In this document: positions 7,437-14,206 of the stretch, piece by piece
Numbering within the stretch: position 1 is the stretch's first letter
How the letters are laid out: the number at the start of each line of letters is the position of its first letter
From: an uncultured Bacteroidales bacterium
GTDB taxonomy: Bacteria > Bacteroidota > Bacteroidia > Bacteroidales > Lentimicrobiaceae
Direction of reading: 5' to 3'
DNA length: 16,037 nucleotides
Assembly: GCA_937864935.1 (NCBI GenBank)
Contig: CALMDN010000556.1
Location: forward strand, 1 to 16,037
Made by a program: the position numbers and the translations under genes
The notes under the pieces: model-generated
Told to the model about the DNA's origin: nothing
What the model saw: the letters and a program-made list of their open reading frames with translations, nothing else
The model's database searches: none

Positions 7437-8489
7437 CTATTGTTTTACAAACCTGGTGCTGACCACCTTATTGCCTTCATGCAAACGGAGAATATACAGC
7501 CCGGGATTTAATGATTCAACATTAATAAATGGCTGATAATCTGATGACAAAACCACCCGACCACTTGCATCAAGTACTTCAGCATAGGTAAAACGTGCAT
7601 CAGCTGAAATATTGAGTTGAGAAGATGCAGGGTTCGGGTATATCTTAAGCCCTATGTCAGATGCTATGTAGGAGTTGCCGACCACTGTTTCAGATTTGAA
7701 AAATTTAAAGGTGCTGCCTTTCACATCATCAAGGTTGTAGTATCCGACTTCGTAATAATCGTTGGTGTACCACCAGTAGTTCGAAAACTCGGAAACTTCG
7801 GCACTGCTGAAGACCCAGGCTCCGTTTGACCAGGTAAATACTGAATCCTGGGAAACTACATCTACTTTTACCCTCAGTGCCTGAAACGATTCGTATGGTG
7901 TCATCATAATGCCACTGGCATCGCCCAGTGTGGTAATGGTCATGTGGCTGATCTGCCGTGTTGAATCGGTAGTGACCCCTGCATTTCTGACAGCCAGGGT
8001 CCAGTCGTAGACAGAATTCTGGGTATAGGTGTCTCCGTAAGTGAATGGAAGTTTCAGCTGCATGGGATTGGGGGATGTTGCAATGTGGATAGCCATTTTG
8101 TAATCTCCGAAAATGGTCACAAGGTCTTCATCTCCCACATACCTTAATCCTTCAGGTGAATATCTGACATATTCGTAATCATAGTCAATCTGCATATCTC
8201 CATTGAGGTGCTTTATCGCCATTTCTGCTCCCGGGTAAGCCCCGGCGTTTGGTTTGCCATCCATCGGAAGATAAAGCAGGGTGTCGTACTTTGTGGGCAA
8301 GAGGTTCGAAAAATCCCATACCTGGTTCAGACCCGGATTGCCGGGTGAAATCTGCGTAACATCATCAACAGCGGTAATAACCTGCAGTCCGATGGTTGGC
8401 AGATCATCGGATGTAATGGTAATCTGGGCTGATAAAACTGCCGGAAGAAACAGTGACAAAGCGAGAAGCTGATGTAATTTTCTTTTCAT
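7437..8489 (-). CDS. T9SS type A sorting-domain protein
   Basis: A 350-residue exported protein. The signal peptide (MKRKLHQLLALSLFLPAVLSA) would be cleaved before Gln22, matching the tendency of Bacteroidota exported proteins to start with Gln. The C-terminal about 70 residues form a type A sorting domain: IYPNPASSQLNIS, then AEVLDASGRVV and the end LNPGLYILRLHEGNKVVSTRFVKQ. This directs export by the type IX secretion system and usually surface attachment or release. The central part (about 23-275) begins ITSDDLPTIGLQ and is rich in Tyr, Trp and Thr; I recognise no enzyme motif. First gene of the leftward group that continues with two lipoproteins, preceded by a candidate promoter. Confidence 0.87.
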   Translation of the reverse strand: MKRKLHQLLALSLFLPAVLSAQITITSDDLPTIGLQVITAVDDVTQISPGNPGLNQVWDFSNLLPTKYDTLLYLPMDGKPNAGAYPGAEMAIKHLNGDMQIDYDYEYVRYSPEGLRYVGDEDLVTIFGDYKMAIHIATSPNPMQLKLPFTYGDTYTQNSVYDWTLAVRNAGVTTDSTRQISHMTITTLGDASGIMMTPYESFQALRVKVDVVSQDSVFTWSNGAWVFSSAEVSEFSNYWWYTNDYYEVGYYNLDDVKGSTFKFFKSETVVGNSYIASDIGLKIYPNPASSQLNISADARFTYAEVLDASGRVVLSSDYQPFINVESLNPGLYILRLHEGNKVVSTRFVKQ

Positions 8490-8511
8490 GATCCTTTTTT
8501 CTTGTTACGAA

Positions 8512-8542
8512 CAAAGGTCGTATTGAATAGAAGGGCTGTCAA
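8512..8542 (-). promoter_or_regulatory. Candidate promoter of the T9SS cargo gene
   Basis: On the minus strand TTGACA (8542-8537) is followed after 17 bp by GACCTTTG (8519-8512), which differs at one base from the Bacteroidota -7 consensus TAnnTTTG. The start codon lies about 22 bp further on. Inferred from pattern only. Confidence 0.4.
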
Positions 8543-8954
8543 TCACCCTTTGATGTGATATTGTTTCAACAGGATATCCATGGAATGATCACTTCCGGCT
8601 GGCCATTCAGACAGAATAATCTTAAGCCGGATCATCTGCTTCTGAATCGTTAAAGTTGTTATGATCGTAAGTAAAGAAGGTAAATTGCTGATTGGTTGGA
8701 AATCTGTTGATCGCAATAGTATGATGGTTAGCGAAGGGGGCGCCAACGTTGACGGGATTGGAATCGGACCTTCAGGTTCAGGTAATTTACAGGCTTCAGA
8801 ATGTGATTGAGGCAAGTAGAAGAATGGCCTCGGATTTCTTTACTAATGCACCAGTCTGACGAACAGCAGGTTTGAAATTCTGAGGGTTCACTCAAAAAAA
8901 TTGTGCGTAACGGGCAGATGACAGAGGTTGCACCATTTATCAGTAATAAGCCGT
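8543..8954. other. Non-coding stretch without a recognisable gene
   Basis: Between the promoter of the T9SS cargo gene and the nested palindrome I see no convincing gene. The open frames present are short, have unusual composition and resemble no family I know. Weak structure is visible: TTACT near 8840 and AGTAA near 8943 form distant inverted ends, and GCACCA occurs near both. This could be a decayed mobile element or an untranslated region, but nothing in the sequence proves either. Confidence 0.4.
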
Positions 8955-9039
8955 TTGCGCGCACCTGCCCTGTCTGCCTGTATGCTACAGGCAGACAGGG
9001 CAGGCTGTTTGCCCATGCAGACAGGGCAGGCGCGCGCAA
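8955..9039. repeat. 85-bp nested palindrome with two alternative stems
   Basis: The left arm CCTGCCCTGTCTGCCTGTA (8964-8982) pairs perfectly over 19 bp with 8986-9004, leaving a 3-base loop. A second copy of GCAGACAGGGCAGG follows at 9017-9030, flanked by GCGCGCAA. The outer left segment 8955-8977 (TTGCGCGC, then A, then CCTGCCCTGTCTGC) pairs with 9017-9039 with a single mismatch (8963 against 9031). One left arm can therefore pair with either of two right arms. The element lies 58 bp beyond the response-regulator stop and has no T run on either side. It resembles REP or MITE-like intergenic palindromes; copy number elsewhere is unknown. Confidence 0.8.
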
Positions 9040-9097
9040 TCAGTGTTTTGCTAAATCAAACATACTGTGGACGTTAGTTAAATCAGTCATTGGTAGC

Positions 9098-9730
9098 TTA
9101 TGCTTTCATACACTTCAGCAGAGCCTCTGTCCGGGTTCTGACCTGGAGTTTCTGATAGATCTTACGAATATGGGTTCTGACGGTTTCTATGCTGATGAAG
9201 AGCTCAACGGCAATCTCCTTGTACAGATATCCTTTCGACAGGTAGCTCAGGATTTCTTCTTCCCTGACAGTGAGGTTTGAATCGGGGAGTGAATGCCGAA
9301 CCGGACTGGCGAAAGTCTGTACAACCTTTCGGGCAATCTCTCCGCTCATGGGAGAACCTCCGTTTACCAGTTCCGTAATCGCTTCCAGTAATTTTGCAGG
9401 AGGTGTTTTCTTCAGCAGATAGCCGGTAGCACCTGCAGTCAGAGATTTAAAGATTTCATCGGTATTGTCGAAAACGGTAAGCATCATCACCTGAATATCG
9501 GGCCATGAGTTTTTTATGCAAACCACGCACTCAATGCCATTCATGCCGGGCAGGTTGATATCCATGAGCACCACTGCCGGGTGATGACCGGCAATCTGAC
9601 CCAGGGCTTCTTCTGCAGATGAGCAGGCTGCAACACAGTTGTATCCGTCCGATCCGCTGATGAGCTGACGAAGGCCTTCTCTTACCTGGTGGTCGTCTTC
9701 AACAATAATTACCTTGATTTCTTCAGACAT
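9098..9730 (-). CDS. NarL/FixJ-type response regulator, partner of the Reg_prop kinase
   Basis: A 210-residue cytoplasmic two-component response regulator. The receiver domain (about 4-125) has the acidic pair Asp12-Asp13, the phospho-acceptor Asp57 in VVLMDINLPGM, Thr85 in MMLTVFD and the conserved Lys107 in YLLKK. A LuxR-type helix-turn-helix follows at about 147-210, beginning LTVREEEIL with recognition helix SIETVRTHIRKIYQKL. It lies 80 bp downstream of the Reg_prop histidine kinase on the same strand, so it is very probably that kinase's phosphorylation partner. The intervening 80 bp holds its own candidate -7 element. Target genes are not identifiable from the sequence. Confidence 0.93.
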   Translation of the reverse strand: MSEEIKVIIVEDDHQVREGLRQLISGSDGYNCVAACSSAEEALGQIAGHHPAVVLMDINLPGMNGIECVVCIKNSWPDIQVMMLTVFDNTDEIFKSLTAGATGYLLKKTPPAKLLEAITELVNGGSPMSGEIARKVVQTFASPVRHSLPDSNLTVREEEILSYLSKGYLYKEIAVELFISIETVRTHIRKIYQKLQVRTRTEALLKCMKA

Positions 9731-9753
9731 GGGAAGGATGAGATTAATGTGTA

Positions 9754-9787
9754 CAAAGTTAAGCTACTGACACGCAAAATGTTGTCA
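9754..9787 (-). promoter_or_regulatory. Possible internal promoter before the response regulator
   Basis: The minus strand has TAACTTTG (9761-9754), an exact match to TAnnTTTG, about 23 bp before the response-regulator start codon. No good TTG lies at the usual distance. A small dyad, TGACA (9768-9772) with TGTCA (9783-9787), lies just upstream of the -7 element and could be an operator. Weak evidence. Confidence 0.25.
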
Positions 9788-9810
9788 CCTTTTTGTGTGA
9801 AACTTCGTGT

Positions 9811-12771
9811 TCACAGCGATACACTGAAGCAGATTGTGGTTCCATTGCCAGGTGAACTGATCAGTTTATAGGTACCCCCACAGGCCTCAATCCGTTTTTT
9901 CATATTGGTGAGTCCGTTGCCTGATTTGCCTGCTGCATCGGGATCAAATCCATGTCCGTTGTCCTTCAGGGTCAGTTCCGGGCTCTTGTTGGTGACTTTC
10001 AGGGAGAGGGTAACGCAGCTGGCTGCAGCATGTTTCACGATGTTGTGAAGCCCCTCCTTAAGGGTAAGAAACAGGTTGCGCCTTAATTCTGATGACATCG
10101 GAACTGACGGGATCTCATCCGGGAAATGGAATTGAACCACGATTCCCGTTTCTTCGAGGTAGGTGTATGTGTATCGGCGCACATAGGCGACAAACGAATC
10201 GAGGCTATCGTTTTTCGGATTCATGGCCCAGATGATTTCACTCAGCTCATCAACGGCATTGCCCGAAATTTCTGCAATTTTACTCACGGTTCCGCTTGTA
10301 TCAGTGTAATTGGATGATTCTTTCATTGCCAGTTCGCTCAGTATGGAGATTCTTGTCAGGCTGGCCCCGATTTCATCGTGCATATCCTGCGAAATCCTCA
10401 GCCTTTCTTTCTCCAGGGCATGTTCCTGTTCAAGGGCTCTGATCCTGTTGCTGAACCTGATTGCCTGAATCCTTTTAACTACATAAATGGTAATGCTTAC
10501 CACCAGGATCAGCATCAGCATCAGAAACCAGATTGTCTGCCAGAAGGCTGGTTTTATCTCAAATCTGAGCAATTCAATTGGGTTGCCCGAAACTTTGGAA
10601 GGATTGGAATAAATTACCAGCAAACGATAGTGACCGGGAGGCAGGTTGCGGTAGGTAAACGAGGGGTCGCTTACCGGTTTGGTCCAGTTTTGCTGATAAC
10701 CTTCAAGTAAAAACGAAAAGGCACGGTTTTTCGGATCAGGGTAATCGGTTGTAAAAACACTGCCGCCAATGTGGGGCATTTTCCGGCTGATCACAAGTTC
10801 CGGGCTTTCATCCGGAATCCCTTTTGTATAGGCGGTGTCTGAAACAATCAGTGAGAAGAGTTTAACTTCGGCTGATACAAGGTTGTTTACCGGTAAATCA
10901 GGATTAATCCCATTCACTCCGTTAATCCCTCCAAAATAAAGCCATCCCTCTTGCCCTGTGCAGGCAGCTTTCTGGTTGTATTCATAAGCCTGCATGTTGT
11001 TATTGACGGTAAATTTTACAAGTTTATTCCGGTCCGGAGATAGATAACCAATTCCCTGTATTCCTGAATACCAGGTTCTTCCAAGTTCGTCGGTCAGTAG
11101 TTCGTAAATGGTTTCATTCTTCAGTTCTGCCAATGCCGGGTATATATTCAGGGGCACACCCTGACTGGTAAATACCTGAATTCCATTACCGGTCGCTGCC
11201 CAGATTTCGCTTCCGATGACCCTGAGGTTATAGACTTCACTAGAAGAAATCCATTTTCCCCCGATGTTTGTTCCGGGAAACATTTCACCAGGCCAGCATT
11301 TTTTGTAGTTCAGCCCGATGGGTGTTCCGGTCCAACGTATTCCTTTATGCCACAACATCGAATTAACTGCAATAAAGCTTTGACGGGAGATGAGAGCTGG
11401 CTTGTTTCTTGCAGAAAAGACATACAGGCTTGTATCACTCTGCAGGCAAAGGGTAGAATCTGTCTGAAAGATAAATCCGGAATTGAGGTTATCAAAAGCC
11501 TTCCGGAAAACAATATCCATATCCTTATCAAGAACCACCAGGCCTTTACGGCTCACGATCCACAAATGATGGTAAGGGTCGGTTGCCAGATCAAGGATGT
11601 AATCGTCGTTACCGAACAGTTCGGGTTTAATTCTTGAAATACTGCTGAGATCTGCCGACAGCCGGTAGAGTCCGTTGTGGTAGGTTCCGGCAATGATGTC
11701 GTTGCCGAATGAGGTCAGGCACCTGGTGAATCCTGTTTCTGCTCTGCTGAAAACGATTCTTGATGGATCATATTTCAGCAAACCTAAGCCATCGGTCCCG
11801 AACCAAAGGTTGTGTTCTTTGTCCTCAAATATGTGTTTGATGCTGCAATTCAGGGTGTCGGTATACTTCCCGGTTTGAACCGTCAGCGAAACAGCGCGAA
11901 GCTCACGATCCTTGTACAGATAGAGTTTCTTGTTTTCCACATCGGAGAACCAAATGTTTTGTTTGCTGTCGGCCAGAAATCCTCCGGTGTGGCCCTGTTT
12001 TAGTGTGAACAGCTTTTGTCGCTGGCCGTTTTTAAGGAAAATATACAAACCTTCTCCGGTCAGCAGATAAATCCTGCCTTCGTGATCGCGGGTAATAGCG
12101 CGGCATTCAGGAATACTGAACCACCGGCTCTGGTAGACCGTTTCCCGGCCTTCCTGCATGAGATGGGTAGTGATGATGCCATCCTTTCCCAGGATTATAA
12201 AATCGTTGACCCCGGTATTCATTCCCTGGATAGGAACAAAATTGACAGGTGGTTTCAAATCATCCGTGAAGCGGAGGTTGACCGGCGAAATGTCCTCTTC
12301 TCCCGAAAGAAAGAATTTCCTGCTGAGGGTCCAGAGCAATGTTCTGCCTTCAATGGTAATGTTTAATAAGGCGAAGTAAACCGATACTTCGCGCAGCATG
12401 AAGTTGAATCTGCCTGAACAGGAATTGAAACTGAACAATGAAGAGGAGGAGGCTATGGTAAATTTCCCCGGACTGGTTTCCACCATCCGCCTCATCATGT
12501 TATCGTTGTTGTTGTATACCCCTTTGAAGGGAATTCTGAATGCCGTGAACCGGTTTCCGTCGAAGCAGTGCAGCCCGTCGCCGGAAACCAGCCACAACAA
12601 ACCGCGGGAATCCTGATGTACCTGGCTGACCATACTCTGCCGTAATCCTTCCTCCGGCCCATAAACAGTGACAAAGAGGTTTTTACGACCTGTAATTTCC
12701 TGTGAAGCAAGGCCATTGCTGACCAGTGAACAAATAAGTAAAGCTAGGAAAAACAGCGCTGTTTTAGTCAC
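9811..12771 (-). CDS. Periplasmic Reg_prop/Y_Y_Y sensor histidine kinase (HisKA_3)
   Basis: A 986-residue membrane sensor kinase when started at the GTG at 12771. A signal peptide (TKTALFFLALLICSLVSNGLA) leads to a periplasmic sensor of about 50-640 built from two-component propeller repeats, e.g. VHQDSRGLLWLVSGDGL, IFEDKEHNLWFGTDGLGLL and LWIVSRKGLVVLD. A Y_Y_Y domain follows at about 680-740 (GYQQNW, YRNLPPGHYRLLV), then one membrane helix at about 743-765. The cytoplasmic part is a HisKA_3 dimerisation domain with phospho-acceptor His798 (QDMHDEIGASL) and a HATPase with LHNIVKHA, DNGHGFD and GNGLTNMKKRI. There is no receiver or AraC output, so it is not a one-protein hybrid. The frame stays open to a TTG at 12843, but that would give a 27-residue n-region before the signal peptide and would include a candidate promoter. 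The ligand is unknown. Confidence 0.9.
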   Translation of the reverse strand: MTKTALFFLALLICSLVSNGLASQEITGRKNLFVTVYGPEEGLRQSMVSQVHQDSRGLLWLVSGDGLHCFDGNRFTAFRIPFKGVYNNNDNMMRRMVETSPGKFTIASSSSLFSFNSCSGRFNFMLREVSVYFALLNITIEGRTLLWTLSRKFFLSGEEDISPVNLRFTDDLKPPVNFVPIQGMNTGVNDFIILGKDGIITTHLMQEGRETVYQSRWFSIPECRAITRDHEGRIYLLTGEGLYIFLKNGQRQKLFTLKQGHTGGFLADSKQNIWFSDVENKKLYLYKDRELRAVSLTVQTGKYTDTLNCSIKHIFEDKEHNLWFGTDGLGLLKYDPSRIVFSRAETGFTRCLTSFGNDIIAGTYHNGLYRLSADLSSISRIKPELFGNDDYILDLATDPYHHLWIVSRKGLVVLDKDMDIVFRKAFDNLNSGFIFQTDSTLCLQSDTSLYVFSARNKPALISRQSFIAVNSMLWHKGIRWTGTPIGLNYKKCWPGEMFPGTNIGGKWISSSEVYNLRVIGSEIWAATGNGIQVFTSQGVPLNIYPALAELKNETIYELLTDELGRTWYSGIQGIGYLSPDRNKLVKFTVNNNMQAYEYNQKAACTGQEGWLYFGGINGVNGINPDLPVNNLVSAEVKLFSLIVSDTAYTKGIPDESPELVISRKMPHIGGSVFTTDYPDPKNRAFSFLLEGYQQNWTKPVSDPSFTYRNLPPGHYRLLVIYSNPSKVSGNPIELLRFEIKPAFWQTIWFLMLMLILVVSITIYVVKRIQAIRFSNRIRALEQEHALEKERLRISQDMHDEIGASLTRISILSELAMKESSNYTDTSGTVSKIAEISGNAVDELSEIIWAMNPKNDSLDSFVAYVRRYTYTYLEETGIVVQFHFPDEIPSVPMSSELRRNLFLTLKEGLHNIVKHAAASCVTLSLKVTNKSPELTLKDNGHGFDPDAAGKSGNGLTNMKKRIEACGGTYKLISSPGNGTTICFSVSL

Positions 12772-12819
12772 AGACCGGTGGTTTGGTATGTCCAGATCGT
12801 TGAATGATTTTCTGTGTTG

Positions 12820-12848
12820 TAAAGGTATTAAAAGAGATCGCAAATCAA
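12820..12848 (-). promoter_or_regulatory. Candidate promoter of the Reg_prop kinase
   Basis: On the minus strand TTG (12848-12846) is followed after 18 bp by TACCTTTA (12827-12820), one base from TAnnTTTG. Transcription would start near 12810. This places the promoter downstream of the terminator of the preceding gene and upstream of the GTG at 12771, supporting that start over the TTG at 12843. Confidence 0.4.
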
Positions 12849-12879
12849 GCCGGAATTGAAAGAAACCCTGTGTCCGGGT

Positions 12880-12909
12880 AAAAAAAAACGCCCTTGTGGG
12901 AGGGCGTTT
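12880..12909 (-). terminator. Rho-independent terminator of the lipoprotein gene
   Basis: Read on the minus strand, AAACGCCCT (12909-12901) pairs with AGGGCGTTT (12894-12886), a 9-bp stem with a 6-base loop, running into nine T residues (12888-12880). It lies 25 bp after the stop codon of the lipoprotein gene and isolates it from the kinase gene downstream. Confidence 0.9.
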
Positions 12910-12934
12910 CGATGATAGAAAAACACATTACCAA

Positions 12935-13678
12935 TTAGTCGGTGATGTTGACCGACATTCTGAGATAACTGGATTCATTCACAAAATAGAATTTTTTGCC
13001 GCTGATGGTTTCCGTGGTAAGATTGTAAGGGCTTACCGAGATGGACCCAACATTGCTTTTGTCGAGTTTTGAAAGATCAGCACTTGAGAAGTTTACGCTG
13101 CTTACATTACCTGCCACCGATTTTAACACAGCATCGTTCGAACTGGTAATCATAACGATCACAGAGTCAGCGGCATAAACGGCTGATCCCAGTGAGATAC
13201 TGACTCCCGATGCCTTGCTGATGGTAACAGGCAGGCTTGAGTAACCGCTGAAAGTCGGAAGCGGACGGCTTACAGCTTTGTTAAACGCCGGTACACTTGC
13301 ACTACCGCTTACGCTCCATTCAATATCTGACAGTATTAGCGGATCGGTGTAGTTGGTGTAAGAATAAATATTGTTCTGAATTTTGTTGAGGCTTTTCCCT
13401 TCGAGCGTCACTGTTCCGGCATCGGTAAAGGTGGTTGCGCCGGCATCGGTCGGGAAAAAGGCCGATCCTGAATTTACCTCAACCGGGACCTCAAATCCGC
13501 CGACAGATGTATAAGAAACACTCTTGACGGCTACCAGAACCCCGAAAGCATCATTGTAATTGAAAGTGTTGGTCGTGTTGTTGTCTTCCGGTGTTTCATC
13601 TTCTTTTTTATCACACGATGTGAACATAAATACGGAAAGAGTGAAGGCAAAAAGCAAAGAGAGAAATCTTGTTTTCAT
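12935..13678 (-). CDS. Surface-type lipoprotein, function unknown
   Basis: A 247-residue predicted lipoprotein. The signal MKTRFLSLLFAFTLSVFMFTSC ends at Cys22, followed by DKKEDETPEDNN. The Lys followed by acidic residues just after the Cys resembles the Bacteroidota lipoprotein export signal that sends lipoproteins to the outer face. The mature part is rich in Ser, Val, Thr and Asn with alternating hydrophobic residues, suggesting beta structure; no enzyme motif or named family is recognised. It forms its own transcription unit: an exact TAnnTTTG element upstream and a strong terminator downstream. Its upstream region shares a 19-bp motif with the promoter region of the adjacent stand-alone HTH gene, so it may be a target of the neighbouring regulators. 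Confidence 0.82.
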   Translation of the reverse strand: MKTRFLSLLFAFTLSVFMFTSCDKKEDETPEDNNTTNTFNYNDAFGVLVAVKSVSYTSVGGFEVPVEVNSGSAFFPTDAGATTFTDAGTVTLEGKSLNKIQNNIYSYTNYTDPLILSDIEWSVSGSASVPAFNKAVSRPLPTFSGYSSLPVTISKASGVSISLGSAVYAADSVIVMITSSNDAVLKSVAGNVSSVNFSSADLSKLDKSNVGSISVSPYNLTTETISGKKFYFVNESSYLRMSVNITD

Positions 13679-13738
13679 GGTGTACTGGTTAATTTAATGA
13701 TGAATACTTTGTTGATTAAACCGACTTCCGGTATTGTA

Positions 13739-13746
13739 CAAAATTA
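13739..13746 (-). promoter_or_regulatory. Candidate -7 element of the lipoprotein gene
   Basis: TAATTTTG on the minus strand (13746-13739) matches TAnnTTTG exactly. The -33 region is poor (no TTG at the usual spacing), which would fit a promoter that needs an activator. The start codon at 13678 lies about 60 bp downstream. Confidence 0.45.
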
Positions 13747-13790
13747 GCGTCAGTTGCCTTGTTCAGAACTCCTTATTACTCGGTAATTTT

Positions 13791-13809
13791 TATACGTATT
13801 GTTAGGTAT
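13791..13809 (-). promoter_or_regulatory. Candidate operator, copy A
   Basis: The minus strand reads ATACCTAACAATACGTATA. It matches copy B (14173-14191) at 14 of 19 positions, with the shared pattern ATACCTAA-N3-T-N-CGTAT and dyad ends ATAC and GTAT. It lies roughly 45 bp upstream of the -7 element of the lipoprotein gene, a usual position for an activator site. The binding protein is inferred, not shown. Confidence 0.35.
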
Positions 13810-13885
13810 GCTTTCCGCTGACCTGATCGGAGGGTATAGGATAATTTATTGCCTTTTCTGAATATCAGAGGAAGGCAGAACACTG

Positions 13886-14125
13886 TCAGTTTTGTGGTTT
13901 AAACACGAAATCCTCCAGCAGACCAAGCCTGATGGCCTGCTTGGTCAGTCCTACGAGTGACCGTGAATTGGTTTTTCTCAGGATGTTTTTGCGGTGGGTC
14001 TCAACAGTACGGGCACTGATGCTGAGCATGGCTGAAATCTCGGTGGTGTTGAATTCACGGGCAACCAGACTCAATACCTGCTTTTCACGCGCTGTTATTT
14101 TGAAATTGTCTTCGGTACTTTTCAT
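13886..14125 (-). CDS. Stand-alone LuxR-type HTH protein, no receiver domain
   Basis: A 79-residue protein made almost only of a LuxR/NarL C-terminal helix-turn-helix: ITAREKQVLSLVAREF, then TEISAMLSISARTVETHRKNI and KTNSRSLVGLTKQAI. No receiver precedes it and none is detectable upstream in this gap. By eye about half of 63 positions are identical to the output domain of the response regulator encoded just upstream (14207-14872); the recognition helix and following segment (THRKNI, KTN-R-LVGL) are nearly the same. It probably arose by duplication and could compete for, or share, DNA sites with that regulator. It lies 81 bp after the regulator's stop codon and has its own exact -7 element, so it may be transcribed both with the two-component operon and alone. 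An imperfect hairpin (13851-13876) follows its stop. Confidence 0.85.
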   Translation of the reverse strand: MKSTEDNFKITAREKQVLSLVAREFNTTEISAMLSISARTVETHRKNILRKTNSRSLVGLTKQAIRLGLLEDFVFKPQN

Positions 14126-14143
14126 GGCAGCTTCTGTTTTTCA

Positions 14144-14151
14144 CAAAACTA
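14144..14151 (-). promoter_or_regulatory. Candidate -7 element of the stand-alone HTH gene
   Basis: TAGTTTTG on the minus strand (14151-14144) matches TAnnTTTG exactly, with TTACAC about 20 bp upstream in place of a clear TTG. The start codon at 14125 is only about 18 bp further, so the leader would be very short. Confidence 0.4.
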
Positions 14152-14172
14152 CCACAAGGGAATACACAGTGT

Positions 14173-14191
14173 AATACGGAAGTTTAGGTAT
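14173..14191 (-). promoter_or_regulatory. Candidate operator, copy B
   Basis: The minus strand reads ATACCTAAACTTCCGTATT, related to copy A at 13791-13809 and in the same orientation relative to the gene it precedes. Its near end is about 21 bp from the -7 element of the stand-alone HTH gene. GTAATAC also occurs twice here on the plus strand (14171-14177 and 14201-14207), exactly 30 bp apart, about three helical turns. Confidence 0.35.
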
Positions 14192-14206
14192 TTTGTCTAC
14201 GTAATA

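Noticed and set aside
8728..9280. Open frames on both strands across the nested palindrome
   Set aside because: Their sequence is largely dictated by the palindrome or is antisense to the response regulator; no family resemblance and odd composition.
13851..13876. Imperfect hairpin (GCCTT/AAGGC outer, TCTGA/TCAGA inner) after the stand-alone HTH gene, possible terminator
   Set aside because: The stem is interrupted and on the minus strand it is followed by AATAAATTA instead of a T run; at most a weak terminator.
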